Source of the DNA: Microcaldota archaeon | GTDB taxonomy: Archaea; Micrarchaeota; Micrarchaeia; Micrarchaeales; CABMGC01 | NCBI GenBank assembly: GCA_030040265.1 | Contig: JASHUB010000003.1 | Span: 1 to 41,480 of the forward strand | Reading direction: 5' to 3' | DNA: 41,480 nucleotides | Shown: positions 31,546 through 39,444 of the stretch, piece after piece | Layout: every line of letters begins with the position of its first letter | Position numbering within the stretch: the first letter of the stretch is position 1 | Program-made: the position numbers and the translations under genes | The notes under the pieces: generated by a model | Told to the model about the DNA's origin: nothing | What the model saw: the letters and a program-made list of their open reading frames with translations, nothing else | The model's database searches: none

Positions 31546-32981
31546 CCCTTCACAACGCCCAACGGGGCGTTTCTTGCCACGATGTCCGCCAGGCCCGCCT
31601 TCTGGACGACGCTGACAACATCGTCAACATTCTTGTACGCCCACTCCGCCTCCTCACTTATAAGCTTCCTGCTCTTGACCATGATCTGGACGCCCTTCTT
31701 TTCCAGCGCATCGAAAGTCTTTTCCGCAGGGATGTCGCGGAGGGCCTGATGCCTCGACATCACCCTGCCGGAACCGTGGCACGAAGACCCAAAGGTCTCC
31801 TTCATCGAGCCTTCGGCTCCGCAGAGCACATAGCTCGCAGTGCTCATGCTTCCAGGTATGAGGACTGGCTGGCCGACGCTACGGTAAGCGGAGTTGACCT
31901 CTTTATGCCCTTTCGGGAACGATCTTGTCGCACCCTTCCTGTGCACGAGGAGCTTCATCCTCTTTCCATCCACGCTGTGCTCCTCTAGCTTCACGATGTT
32001 GTGGGCCACGTCATAAAGAAGTTCCATGCCGAGCGCGTCGCTGCTCTTGCCGAAGACCTCCTCAAAGCTCTTCCTCACCGAGTTGGTGATTATCTGCCTG
32101 TTCGTGAACGCAAAGTTGACCGCGCATCTCATCGCGCCGAGATAGTCCTGCGCCTCCTGGTCCCCAACATGTGCGTAGCTCAGTTCTGGGTCGACGAGCT
32201 TTATGTCCTTCTGCTGCTGATACGGGACAAGCCTCTTCAGAAAGTCGCTGCAAATCTGGTGACCAAAGCCGCGCGAACCGGTGTGAACCATCACTACCAC
32301 CTGTCCCTCGCTAAGCCCGTAGACCTTCGCGACGTCCTTCTTGAATATCTTCTCCACTTTCTGGATTTCGAGGAAGTGGTTGCCCGATCCGAGAGTTCCG
32401 AGTTCGTGTTTCCCTCTGGCTCTTGCGTCCTTGCTGACCTTGTCGAATGCCGCCCCTTTCATGGTTCCCATCTCTTCGGTGAACTCGATGTCATCCTTCT
32501 GCCCAAAACCTTTGGAGACTGCATACTCTACGCCCTCTTCGCAGATTCTTTCAAGGTCGTCCGCAGTCAGTCCCGTCTTCAGTTCGCTGCCCACACCGCT
32601 GGGCACGTTCTTGAAGAGTAGTCCAAGCAGTTGGTGCATCTTCGGCTTCAGGTCTTTCTCGGTCAGGTTGGTCTTGATCAGCCTGACCCCGCAGTTTATG
32701 TCGTAGCCACAGGCTCCGGGCGACACAATGCCATTTTCTGCATCAAAAGCAACCACGCCGCCTACCGGAAGCCCGTATCCTTCGTGGCCATCTGGCATCA
32801 CGAGCACGTTCCCGGCTATCCCTGGCATGGTGGTGGCGTTGACCGCCTGGTTTATTGTGTGGTCCTTCTTTATCTTTTCAAAAAGCGCATCGTTTGCGTA
32901 GAGTGTCACGCCGGTCGTCATGCCTTGTTTCTCGTCCTTTTCGATGGCATATCTGACTTCGTCTACCTTCGTTATCTCCAT
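31542..32981 (-). CDS. rtcB: RNA-splicing ligase RtcB
   Basis: A 479-residue RNA ligase that joins tRNA exons after intron removal, linking 2',3'-cyclic phosphate and 5'-OH ends with GTP and manganese. Key stretches: GACGYDINCGVRL with the metal-binding Asp/Cys, LGSGNHFLEIQ, HTGSRGFGHQ, and the C-terminal GSCHGSGRVMSRHQA containing the guanylylated His. No intein. The open frame begins with TTG at 32990; the ATG at 32981 (MEITKVDEV) is better. Direct substrates in the window are the two intron-containing tRNAs. It is divergent from the Fic-like gene at 33094, sharing a 112-base promoter region. Confidence 0.95.
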   Translation of the reverse strand: MEITKVDEVRYAIEKDEKQGMTTGVTLYANDALFEKIKKDHTINQAVNATTMPGIAGNVLVMPDGHEGYGLPVGGVVAFDAENGIVSPGACGYDINCGVRLIKTNLTEKDLKPKMHQLLGLLFKNVPSGVGSELKTGLTADDLERICEEGVEYAVSKGFGQKDDIEFTEEMGTMKGAAFDKVSKDARARGKHELGTLGSGNHFLEIQKVEKIFKKDVAKVYGLSEGQVVVMVHTGSRGFGHQICSDFLKRLVPYQQQKDIKLVDPELSYAHVGDQEAQDYLGAMRCAVNFAFTNRQIITNSVRKSFEEVFGKSSDALGMELLYDVAHNIVKLEEHSVDGKRMKLLVHRKGATRSFPKGHKEVNSAYRSVGQPVLIPGSMSTASYVLCGAEGSMKETFGSSCHGSGRVMSRHQALRDIPAEKTFDALEKKGVQIMVKSRKLISEEAEWAYKNVDDVVSVVQKAGLADIVARNAPLGVVKG

Positions 32982-33053
32982 CAGAATCAATCGATATCTA
33001 TGTTTCTGCTAAGTTTAAATAGGCGTAGATTGCTAGACGGGCCTCCCGAAGTC

Positions 33054-33067
33054 AGCTTTATATATCA
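33054..33067. repeat. Promoter-type repeat before second fic gene
   Basis: AGCTTTATATATCA, which includes the TATA box of the gene at 33094, occurs again exactly at 34506-34519 after that gene. The flanking about 25 bases are also partly alike (…ATAG…GTTG). The pair brackets the gene. Confidence 0.5.
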
Positions 33068-33093
33068 TGAAAATCAGATAGCCGGTTGATGTT

Positions 33094-34440
33094 ATGGCAG
33101 TGCAGATGCAGTTTGACGCATTCAAGGGCGACCCTGCAGTAGGCTGGAACAAGTTCCTTAGCAGCCGCTCAGAGCTGCTTCGGGATTCCGCCCCCTCCGG
33201 AGAGATGCTCAAGAGACTGCACCGGATAATGACCGGGCACTGCAAATTCGAAGTCACGCCCGAAGTCGCGTCACGCGAATTGTACACGTTAGACAGGCCT
33301 GCCGGCGATCCGGTCTCGAGAGGGATATCACAAGAGGCGGCCCGCATGCAAAGCGAAGGCTATGACGCAACAAGCATATACGTCACGCTTGCAGATGTCT
33401 TTCTCGAGAGCTGCATGGGAAACACGACTATTGAGATAGATATAAGCAACATGAGCAAGCTCCGCTCATACGGCTCGAGAAAGATACGCAACCGTCCAGC
33501 AGAGCACGTGATGGCATCGACGTTCCAAGCCTTCGGCGGAAACACTCAAGACGTAAAAAATGCAGCGGGCAATCCAAGGGCGCAGTTCCTGGTGCTCTTC
33601 CACATAACCACAGGTCTGCCCGAACTATACGCTTCGTGGTGCAGCGTCTCGGACGCCCTGCTCGGAAGGGCGACCACTTTGGACGAGGCATTGCGTGCAG
33701 AAGCGGTATTCCAATCCTCGAGGGCCATACTACATCCATTCCTTGATGGCAACACGCGTGCATACACCGCGCATCTCGCTTACACACTTGCGCGTTTCGG
33801 CGTGTTCGTAGAGAAATTTGACCAAGCCTTCCTGGAGAAGTACCACAGATTGGCTTCCGACTCCCAGAAACAGGTGATGCGCGCTGGCGGTTCAACGTGC
33901 ATTGTGGGCGACCACGCGCTACTGATGGGCCTGGTGGACGATGTCCGGAGACCATACATGGCCAAAACACGTGCTGCGCTTCAAGGCGTCATCAACAACA
34001 CCGGCGCGCAAGCTGGCATCCTGGCCCATACTGCGAACCAGCACTTCTGGGTGGCAAAGCAGTGGCTGATAGAAACGGGGCTGGTGAAACCCACCGCAGA
34101 AGAACAAGAAGCGATAAAGGCAGTCGGCATTCTGAACGGGTTATGGACACGGAGGCCCGAACTATTGGCAACTGCATATGCGCAAAGCTCAGGTGTGATA
34201 ACTGCAAGTGGACTGCAGCAATTAGGCTTCTCCTCGTCCGATGTGGATCTGTTCTTCAGGCAGCACGCGCTCAATGAAAGGCTTTTGCTGGTGACCGAAG
34301 AAACAGAAGCATGTCTGGGCCAGGAGGGGAGATTAACCGCAGACGCAAAGGGCAAAATAGCAGCGTTTTTCTCTGAAGCGAGGGACATTCCTGGGGTCCG
34401 GGAAAGGCTCGACGAACTGATCGCGGAGCAATCGCACTAG
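33094..34440 (+). CDS. Fic/Doc-like protein with degenerate active motif
   Basis: A 448-residue protein. HPFLDGNTRAYT at 214-225 matches HxFxDGNGRxxR of Fic enzymes except that Gly221 is Thr and the last Arg225 is Thr. The catalytic His, Asp, Asn and first Arg remain, so it may be active with altered nucleotide handling. No clear (S/T)xxxE(G/N) inhibitory motif is seen in the chain. The N-terminal 130 residues and the C-terminal 160 residues (helical, winged-helix-like around AYAQSSGVITASGLQQLGF) are unfamiliar. Leaderless-like start: TATA at 33057-33065, ATG at 33094. It is flanked by repeats and stands between rtcB and tRNA-Leu. Possible toxin or tRNA-related modifier; target unknown. Confidence 0.72.
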   Translation: MAVQMQFDAFKGDPAVGWNKFLSSRSELLRDSAPSGEMLKRLHRIMTGHCKFEVTPEVASRELYTLDRPAGDPVSRGISQEAARMQSEGYDATSIYVTLADVFLESCMGNTTIEIDISNMSKLRSYGSRKIRNRPAEHVMASTFQAFGGNTQDVKNAAGNPRAQFLVLFHITTGLPELYASWCSVSDALLGRATTLDEALRAEAVFQSSRAILHPFLDGNTRAYTAHLAYTLARFGVFVEKFDQAFLEKYHRLASDSQKQVMRAGGSTCIVGDHALLMGLVDDVRRPYMAKTRAALQGVINNTGAQAGILAHTANQHFWVAKQWLIETGLVKPTAEEQEAIKAVGILNGLWTRRPELLATAYAQSSGVITASGLQQLGFSSSDVDLFFRQHALNERLLLVTEETEACLGQEGRLTADAKGKIAAFFSEARDIPGVRERLDELIAEQSH

Positions 34441-34505
34441 AAAGCGACGACAAAACCGCAGGCAAATGCGTTTTCGCTCCATGCAATGGAAAGGAGACGA
34501 GGGTT

Positions 34506-34519
34506 AGCTTTATATATCA
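34506..34519. repeat. Second copy of AGCTTTATATATCA after second fic gene
   Basis: Exact match to 33054-33067. It looks like a promoter element but no gene starts at the expected distance; the tRNA-Leu has its own TATA (gtttaaaac, 34551-34559) nearer to it. This looks like a duplicated junction sequence. Confidence 0.45.
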
Positions 34520-34585
34520 GATAAATTCAATAGTTGGATTGGAATCCAAAGGGTTTAAAACACAACATAACAATCAATATGTTGT

Positions 34586-34689
34586 GCAGGGATGGCGGAG
34601 CCTGGTCAAACGCGGCAGACTCAAGATCTGTTGGCTTAGGCCTACGGGAGTTCAATAACAGAAATGTTGGACAAATCTCTCTCCCTGCA
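34586..34689 (+). tRNA. tRNA-Leu (CAA) with intron in the T-loop
   Basis: Acceptor GCAGGGA (34586-34592) pairs with TCCCTGC (34682-34688), A73 at 34689. The anticodon arm is GCAGA-CTCAAGA-TCTGT with anticodon CAA. The long variable arm TGGCTTAGGCCTACG is that of tRNA-Leu. T-stem GGGAG (34646-34650) pairs with CTCTC (34677-34681, one G-T). The T-loop should be 7 bases (TTCAAAT) but 26 bases separate the stem strands, so about 19 are an intron. No CCA encoded. A TATA at 34551-34559 lies about 30 bases upstream. Confidence 0.88.
34656..34674 (+). other. Noncanonical 19-base intron in T-loop of tRNA-Leu
   Basis: Removing these 19 bases restores TTCAAAT. Exact edges can slide by a few bases. The intron holds AACA-GAAA-TGTT, a four-pair hairpin with a GAAA tetraloop, around which the splicing endonuclease motif could form. 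T-loop introns are known in some archaea but are uncommon. Confidence 0.75.
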
Positions 34690-34708
34690 CTTCCTATGGG
34701 ATGGTGGT

Positions 34709-35479
34709 ATGGCGAAATCACGAAACACTAGAAAGAATACGACAAGGGCGAAGCCCAAGTTCAAGCCTAAGGCTAGGCGACCAGCTGCGAAGAAGGATCA
34801 GGCACCCAAGAAGGCGATAATCTCAAAGATAAAGAAGGCAAGGATAAAGGAGAAGGTCATGCTCGACATACCACACTACCCGCAGACAGAGGAGTTCACA
34901 AGCTCTGCCGCCTGTGCAATGATGGTCCTGAAGTACATAGACCCAGAGTTCAAGTTCAAGAAGGACCACGAATACAGCATCTGGCAGGAGGCCGTCAACG
35001 GCAGCGTATGGCACGGTTCGAAATACGGCCTTGCTTACGCTCTCGCGAAGCGCGGCGCAAAGGTCGGCATAATAAGCAACACAAAGGACGAGGGATACGA
35101 GCGGAAGCTTGCGGTGTACGAGAACGTCAACCTTGACACGCTCAATGCGTCGTTCAGCGAGATAAAGCAGAAGTCTGAGGCGCTGGGCAACGAAGAGGAG
35201 AACGGCTCGGTGTCGCTGCAGACCGTAAAGAAGGCCCTGTCCTCGAACTACATACCGATAGTGCTCATAGATGCGAACGTCATAAACCCGTATCTCGAGT
35301 CGTCTCCACACTGGATAGTGGTCAAGGGCTACGAGAAGGATGCGTTCTACATAAACGACCCGTACTCGGACAGCACGGTAACCCTGGATGCCAACTCGTT
35401 CAAGTCAGCTGTCGGCTTCGATGAGAACAGCCACCTGATAGCCGTCGATGTAAGGCCAGGCAAGCCGAAGAAGAACTAG
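34709..35479 (+). CDS. C39-like papain-fold peptidase family protein, Ser in place of Cys
   Basis: A 256-residue protein starting MAKSRNTRKNTTR. The N-terminal 55 residues are very basic. The rest resembles the C39-like (DUF3335-type) fold: LDIPHYPQTEEFTSSAACAMMVLKYID, then SPHWIVVKGYEKDAFYINDPY holding the His and Asp/Asn of the active site. Where the family usually has Thr-Cys-Gly-Pro, this has FTSSAACAMM, so the nucleophile Cys appears replaced by Ser, or shifted to the later Cys. It may not be a protease. The frame is open back to 34664 inside the tRNA, but the ATG at 34709 with GGTGGT ahead is right. It shares the CTAG stop with the next gene. Confidence 0.7.
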   Translation: MAKSRNTRKNTTRAKPKFKPKARRPAAKKDQAPKKAIISKIKKARIKEKVMLDIPHYPQTEEFTSSAACAMMVLKYIDPEFKFKKDHEYSIWQEAVNGSVWHGSKYGLAYALAKRGAKVGIISNTKDEGYERKLAVYENVNLDTLNASFSEIKQKSEALGNEEENGSVSLQTVKKALSSNYIPIVLIDANVINPYLESSPHWIVVKGYEKDAFYINDPYSDSTVTLDANSFKSAVGFDENSHLIAVDVRPGKPKKN

Positions 35480-35862
35480 CCGGAGCCCTGCATCAGGAAG
35501 GAGTTTATCAGCGACTTGGTCAGCGATTTGTCCTCTTCCTTACCTGCCTTTCTCTCCCTGTCTCTGACAATGCCGTCCTCCCTTGTGTGGTTGTAGCACG
35601 AAAGGCACATCAGCCGCCTCCATACCAGTCCGGCCTTGACGAACCTGTCCCTCTCTTGAAGGTACTTGGGCGGTACAAGTTTCGTCTCGCTGCCCATCAG
35701 CAACTTATCGCAAAGAACGCAACTGTTCTCAACAAGCGTGCGTATGTCACCGAGCTGCCCCAGCTCCTTGACGCTCATGTTGTTCGCAACCGAAAGCTCC
35801 AGCGCCGCCCCCTTGAAGTCAACAGCCCTCTTCACATCCCATCTATACTTTTCTTTCTCCAT
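35476..35862 (-). CDS. Small protein with two CxxC pairs, unknown
   Basis: A 128-residue protein starting MEKEKYRWDVKRAV. SCVLCDKLL and MCLSCYNH provide two CxxC pairs about 40 residues apart, a likely zinc site. The N-terminal half (KGAALELSVANNMSVKELGQLGDIRTLVE) looks helical, and the C-terminus is charged (DRERKAGKEEDKS). The frame continues to 35916, but a GGTGGGAGG ribosome binding site lies just before the ATG at 35862. Stop shared with the convergent gene at 35476-35479. Family not recognised. Confidence 0.6.
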   Translation of the reverse strand: MEKEKYRWDVKRAVDFKGAALELSVANNMSVKELGQLGDIRTLVENSCVLCDKLLMGSETKLVPPKYLQERDRFVKAGLVWRRLMCLSCYNHTREDGIVRDRERKAGKEEDKSLTKSLINSFLMQGSG

Positions 35863-36009
35863 CCTCCCACCAGGTCGAAGTAAGCAAGTACGTTTACCTT
35901 TTTCCCATCTCTCCAATTACATTTAATGGTCTTCTTATATTTAAGCGTGCTGGCTAGGTATGACAAATACGTATTTAATGCCGGACTTCGTATCGTATCG
36001 CGTGGGATC

Positions 36010-36861
36010 TTGAGATACGTGATTGCGCTCGGAGGCAACGCGCTCGACGGAGGCAACATCGCACCAGCAGCGAAGATGATCGCAAGGCTGCACAAGGCGG
36101 GGCATGAAGTCGCGGTGACGCACGGCAACGGCCCGCAGGTCGGAGAGCTGGCGACGATCGAGAGCAAGAGCCTAGCAGTGCTGACCGCGCAGACCGAAGC
36201 TGAAATAGGACTCATGATAGAGAACAGCATTCCAGGCGCGATGGAAAGCACAGCAACCGTAATAACGCGCTCCATAGTCGATCCGATGGACAGGGCTTTC
36301 CGCAATCCATCAAAACCCATAGGCAAAGTGCTCTCCACCAAGGAGGCAGACTCCTTGCGCAAGAAAGGAACGAGCGTGGCCAACACTCTCAATGGCCCGC
36401 GCCGTGTAGTGCCGTCCCCGATCCCGGCCAGGGTGCTGGAAGCTTCGTTCATCGCCGCTCTTCTCAAGAGCGGGTACATAGTGATATGCGGCGGAGGAGG
36501 CGGAGTCCCGGTCTCGGTGCAGGGCGGTGCACTGCGCTACCAGGATGCTGTGATCGACAAGGACCGCGCATCTGCGGTGATCGCAAAGGAGCTCAAGGCG
36601 GACCGCCTCGTGATACTGACCACTGTTGACGGTGCGTACGTCAACTACGGCAGGAAGAGCCAACGCAAGGTAAAGAGGATATCCTCCGTGGAACTCGGCG
36701 TTATGCTGGACGAGGGCGAGTTCGAAGAAGGTAGCATGGCGCCGAAGGTCGAGGCCTGCATAGACTTCGTCGACTCTACCGGAAAGCCAGCAGTGATAGG
36801 CAGCCTGGCGAAGCCCGAAGACGCGATAAGGATGAGCAACGTTACCGTGGTCACCGTTTAG
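36010..36861 (+). CDS. Carbamate kinase family protein
   Basis: A 283-residue amino acid kinase-fold protein. It matches carbamate kinase, which makes ATP from carbamoyl phosphate and ADP: RYVIALGGNAL, THGNGPQVGELA, VVPSPIPARVLE, ICGGGGGVPV, VIDKDRASAVIA, LTTVDGAYVNYG and GSMAPKVEACIDFV are all in order. The frame is open to an ATG at 35926, but the family start is the few residues before ALGGNAL, given by the TTG at 36010, with GTGGGATC just ahead. That makes it slightly short for the family (about 310). No arginine deiminase or carbamoyltransferase gene is adjacent, so the pathway is unclear. Confidence 0.85.
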   Translation: MRYVIALGGNALDGGNIAPAAKMIARLHKAGHEVAVTHGNGPQVGELATIESKSLAVLTAQTEAEIGLMIENSIPGAMESTATVITRSIVDPMDRAFRNPSKPIGKVLSTKEADSLRKKGTSVANTLNGPRRVVPSPIPARVLEASFIAALLKSGYIVICGGGGGVPVSVQGGALRYQDAVIDKDRASAVIAKELKADRLVILTTVDGAYVNYGRKSQRKVKRISSVELGVMLDEGEFEEGSMAPKVEACIDFVDSTGKPAVIGSLAKPEDAIRMSNVTVVTV

Positions 36862-37405
36862 CCGACAGCCTGTTCGCCCATGCAACCAGTTCTTCCACCA
36901 CTTGTTTTACCCTGTCTCGCATCCGCTGGTCGGTAAGTTTGCCGTCCGCATCTATGATCTTGTTGACTCCTGAAGCCACTATGCTGTCGTTGAGCGCGTG
37001 CATGTCCAGATAAACTAGTATCTGCCTCAGCTGGAGCTGCGCCTTTATGCCGCCCAGCATGCCTCCCGAAGAGCTCATGATGGCGGCCGGCTTGTCCTTG
37101 AATGAGTTGTCCCCGTTTGGCCTAGACGCCCAATCGATGGCGTTCTTCAGATAACCAGGGATGCCGAAGTTGTACTCCGGTGTCGAGAACAGTATGGCAT
37201 CTGCCTCCTTTATCTGTGACTTGAACCTGCGCACAGGTTCAGGCGGAGACGCTTCGTCGTCCTGGTTGAACATCGGTATCCCAGATAAGTCGGCGATCTC
37301 CATCGTCACCCCATTTGGAAGAAGCTCTGTCGCTGCCCTAAGCAGTGCTGCGCTGTACGAGCCTTTCCTCAGGCTTCCGCCTATTCCGAGTATCTTCATG
37401 GCCAT
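36851..37405 (-). CDS. NADPH-dependent FMN reductase (flavodoxin-like)
   Basis: A 184-residue flavoprotein of the FMN_red family. GGSLRKGSYSAALLRAA is the phosphate-binding loop for FMN; STPEYNFGIPGYLKNAIDW is the family signature near the isoalloxazine ring; MSSSGGMLGGIKAQ is the third loop. Such enzymes reduce quinones, azo dyes or free flavin with NAD(P)H. It follows trm1 in the same direction by 22 bases and overlaps the convergent carbamate kinase by 11 bases. Confidence 0.9.
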   Translation of the reverse strand: MAMKILGIGGSLRKGSYSAALLRAATELLPNGVTMEIADLSGIPMFNQDDEASPPEPVRRFKSQIKEADAILFSTPEYNFGIPGYLKNAIDWASRPNGDNSFKDKPAAIMSSSGGMLGGIKAQLQLRQILVYLDMHALNDSIVASGVNKIIDADGKLTDQRMRDRVKQVVEELVAWANRLSAKR

Positions 37406-37427
37406 GCGTATCAGTCTCTGGCAAAAT

Positions 37428-38522
37428 CTATATTGCTCCCTTCTTGCGCGGTCCCCTCACCGCTCTGATGACGTCCTTCAGCGTGGCATCCGTCTTGATG
37501 CCGTCCCTGCCGAAGTGCGTGTAGCTTGCAGCGAAGCCCTCGGCCTCCAGGCGTTCTATCACGAGGGCTGGAGACACCGACCCGATGCCCAGAGACTTCG
37601 TTATCTTCGGCACAGAATAGAATAGCGGAGTGTCAAGCTCCCAACGCAGAGCCTTGATCAGCTGCCTCGCATCTGTCGACTGTGCATCGCCAAGCATCTC
37701 CGAAAGCACCTTCTTGTTGTTCAGCCTGCCGAGCCACAGCGGTCCGAAGAGTTCCATCCTGGAACCGCAGTTGCCGCACACGCCGCCCAGCGCAGGCGCG
37801 ATGCCCTTCGCAAGGACAAAGTTCTTGCATCTGGTGCAGAACGCGCCGAAACCAAGCTCTTCGGCAGCACGCGCAGCCTCCTCCGCTCCGTGCTTCACCC
37901 GAATGAATGCCCTCATGTAGTGCATGTCCGCGATGCTGACCAAAGGTTCTATGCCGTAGTTGAACTGCATCGCGTTCTTGAGTATGAAGCCTATGAGGAT
38001 CCGCATCCCCGTCTCGTGGCAGAGCTCGCCGTGCAGCGGCTTCGCATTGTACGTCTTGACGCAGGCAGCGGAGTGTGCGCCGCAGAGCACTGCTGTGTCA
38101 GTAGCGGTGACCATGAGCAACGCGTTGTCCTTCAGCACCTTCATCATGTCGTATACTTCTGGCGCAGGCGAGCCGAACGGGTCAAGGTCTATCACATCGA
38201 AGCGTCCACCTGTGGTGTTTGCGAACTCCTGGAGGCTCGTGTTCAGCACTTCTGCGCGAATCCTGTTCCGCTTCGCGTTCTCCTTTGCATTGGCATACGC
38301 CTGCCTGTTCATGTCGAGTATCGTGACGTCCTTGTACCCTGCCTCTAGCGCGTATCTTATCGCCCTTATCCCGGTCGCAGCCGTGCAGTCCAGCAGCGAT
38401 CCGCCGCTGCCTGCAGCCTTGAGGAACGAGACAGAGATGTCTCTAAGCTTCCCCATCTGCGGGTTGAAGAACACCCCGTTGCGCACCGTGATCGCCGCCT
38501 CTCCCTCCTTGACCTTCTGCAT
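37428..38522 (-). CDS. trm1: tRNA (guanine-26-N2)-dimethyltransferase
   Basis: A 364-residue Trm1 enzyme that methylates G26 of tRNAs using S-adenosylmethionine. The SAM site is LLDCTAATGIRAIRYA, with catalytic-side DLDPFGSPAPE. The C-terminal half holds a zinc site, FCTRCKNF and CGNCGSRMEL, and the tail YTHFGRDGIKTDA typical of the family. Both tRNAs nearby with intron carry G at position 26 region. It lies four bases after the DUF357 gene, in a single transcript with the FMN reductase after it. Confidence 0.95.
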   Translation of the reverse strand: MQKVKEGEAAITVRNGVFFNPQMGKLRDISVSFLKAAGSGGSLLDCTAATGIRAIRYALEAGYKDVTILDMNRQAYANAKENAKRNRIRAEVLNTSLQEFANTTGGRFDVIDLDPFGSPAPEVYDMMKVLKDNALLMVTATDTAVLCGAHSAACVKTYNAKPLHGELCHETGMRILIGFILKNAMQFNYGIEPLVSIADMHYMRAFIRVKHGAEEAARAAEELGFGAFCTRCKNFVLAKGIAPALGGVCGNCGSRMELFGPLWLGRLNNKKVLSEMLGDAQSTDARQLIKALRWELDTPLFYSVPKITKSLGIGSVSPALVIERLEAEGFAASYTHFGRDGIKTDATLKDVIRAVRGPRKKGAI

Positions 38523-38526
38523 AACT

Positions 38527-38766
38527 TCACTCCGACAAGTGTTTCAGCTTGAGTATCGCGTCGAGAAGCCCGTGCGCGTAGGCTATGCTTGAGAAGGACG
38601 TGTACAGGTCCTTCTTCGCCATGAACGAGCCAGAGTCCTTCGCGTACATCTCCGCCAGCTTGACCACCGAGTCCTCTTCACCGCTGAGCCTGCTCCTGTC
38701 CAGCTTCTTGATGTTAGTCTCGAATATCTTTATGTCCTTGAGTATCCTGGACTCTATGTCTTGCAA
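38527..38766 (-). CDS. DUF357 family protein
   Basis: A 79-residue helical protein that fits the archaeal DUF357 family, with the end FSSIAYAHGLLDAILKLKHL as its signature and the earlier EMYAKDSGSFMAKKDLYTS. The function of the family is unknown. The ATG at 38766 starts the transcript that continues into trm1, four bases later. In this window the neighbourhood suggests an RNA-related role, by association only. Confidence 0.8.
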   Translation of the reverse strand: MQDIESRILKDIKIFETNIKKLDRSRLSGEEDSVVKLAEMYAKDSGSFMAKKDLYTSFSSIAYAHGLLDAILKLKHLSE

Positions 38767-38835
38767 GAACTCACCGTTAGATTATGCCCTACAAAAGCTT
38801 AATAATTGTTTAACCGGTATATACTCGGTGTAATC

Positions 38836-39435
38836 ATGGCAGACGAAGTTCCTTGGGATGCGCAAACCGACCAGTTTGTCGCTGACATAGACGATGTTGT
38901 GACCAAGGAGTACGGCATCAGCTTCAGGGACCTGCTCCTGAACCCCTCGAAGTTCAGGAAGAACCAGAAGGCGAAGGACGCGATGCCCGGCATAAAGGCG
39001 GAGGTCGACTCTTATTTTGACAACATCGCGAAGACGATGGATGATGAGAAAAAGAAACTCGAGTCCGAGCTGGATGCAGCCAATGTCCAGTACGACAAGA
39101 TAGACGAGGTCATCCACATAAAGTCGTCGGCGCTCAAGGTCCCTTACATAAAGCCGCTGTTCGTGAACAGGAACGTGAGCAGCGAGGAGACCATAACGGT
39201 CGAAAACTATGATGAAGCGCTCGACCAGATGATCGGCAGGCTCATAAACGTCTCGCACTACGTCGCAGACGTCTCGGTGTCGTACAAGGACTACATGCTC
39301 GGGACCTGGATCTTCTCTGGCCCCAAGAACTACATACTGACCATCAACCAGCCCGTAAGCTACCTGTTCACGCTTGAAGGCAGCAACAGGGCGATCAACA
39401 CCCTACTCGAGACAGCGGGCAACATACTCGGGTAA
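38836..39435 (+). CDS. Unknown coiled-coil protein
   Basis: A 199-residue protein starting MADEVPWDAQTDQFVAD. Residues about 55-95 (VDSYFDNIAKTMDDEKKKLESELDAANVQ) form a charged helix likely to be a coiled coil; the following half has mixed alpha/beta character (VPYIKPLFVNRNVSSEETITV, SYKDYMLGTWIFSGPKNYIL). No membrane segment. The frame opens at 38806, but GGTGTAATC ahead of the ATG at 38836 fits a ribosome binding site. It precedes the adenylate kinase-like gene by nine bases, so they are probably co-transcribed. Family not recognised. Confidence 0.65.
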   Translation: MADEVPWDAQTDQFVADIDDVVTKEYGISFRDLLLNPSKFRKNQKAKDAMPGIKAEVDSYFDNIAKTMDDEKKKLESELDAANVQYDKIDEVIHIKSSALKVPYIKPLFVNRNVSSEETITVENYDEALDQMIGRLINVSHYVADVSVSYKDYMLGTWIFSGPKNYILTINQPVSYLFTLEGSNRAINTLLETAGNILG

Positions 39436-39444
39436 GTCCTTTTC

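Noticed and set aside
31542..32981. Intein inside rtcB
   Set aside because: Length of 479 residues and uninterrupted motifs show none, though archaeal rtcB genes often carry one.
34534..34731. 65-codon frame across tRNA-Leu, and the start at 34664 of the C39-like gene
   Set aside because: Both run through the tRNA gene; the ATG at 34709 with its own ribosome binding site is preferred.
35926..36009. 28-residue N-terminal extension of the carbamate kinase
   Set aside because: The family begins only a few residues before ALGGNAL; the extension has a TATA-like element (gtatttaatg) within it, so it is more likely promoter sequence.
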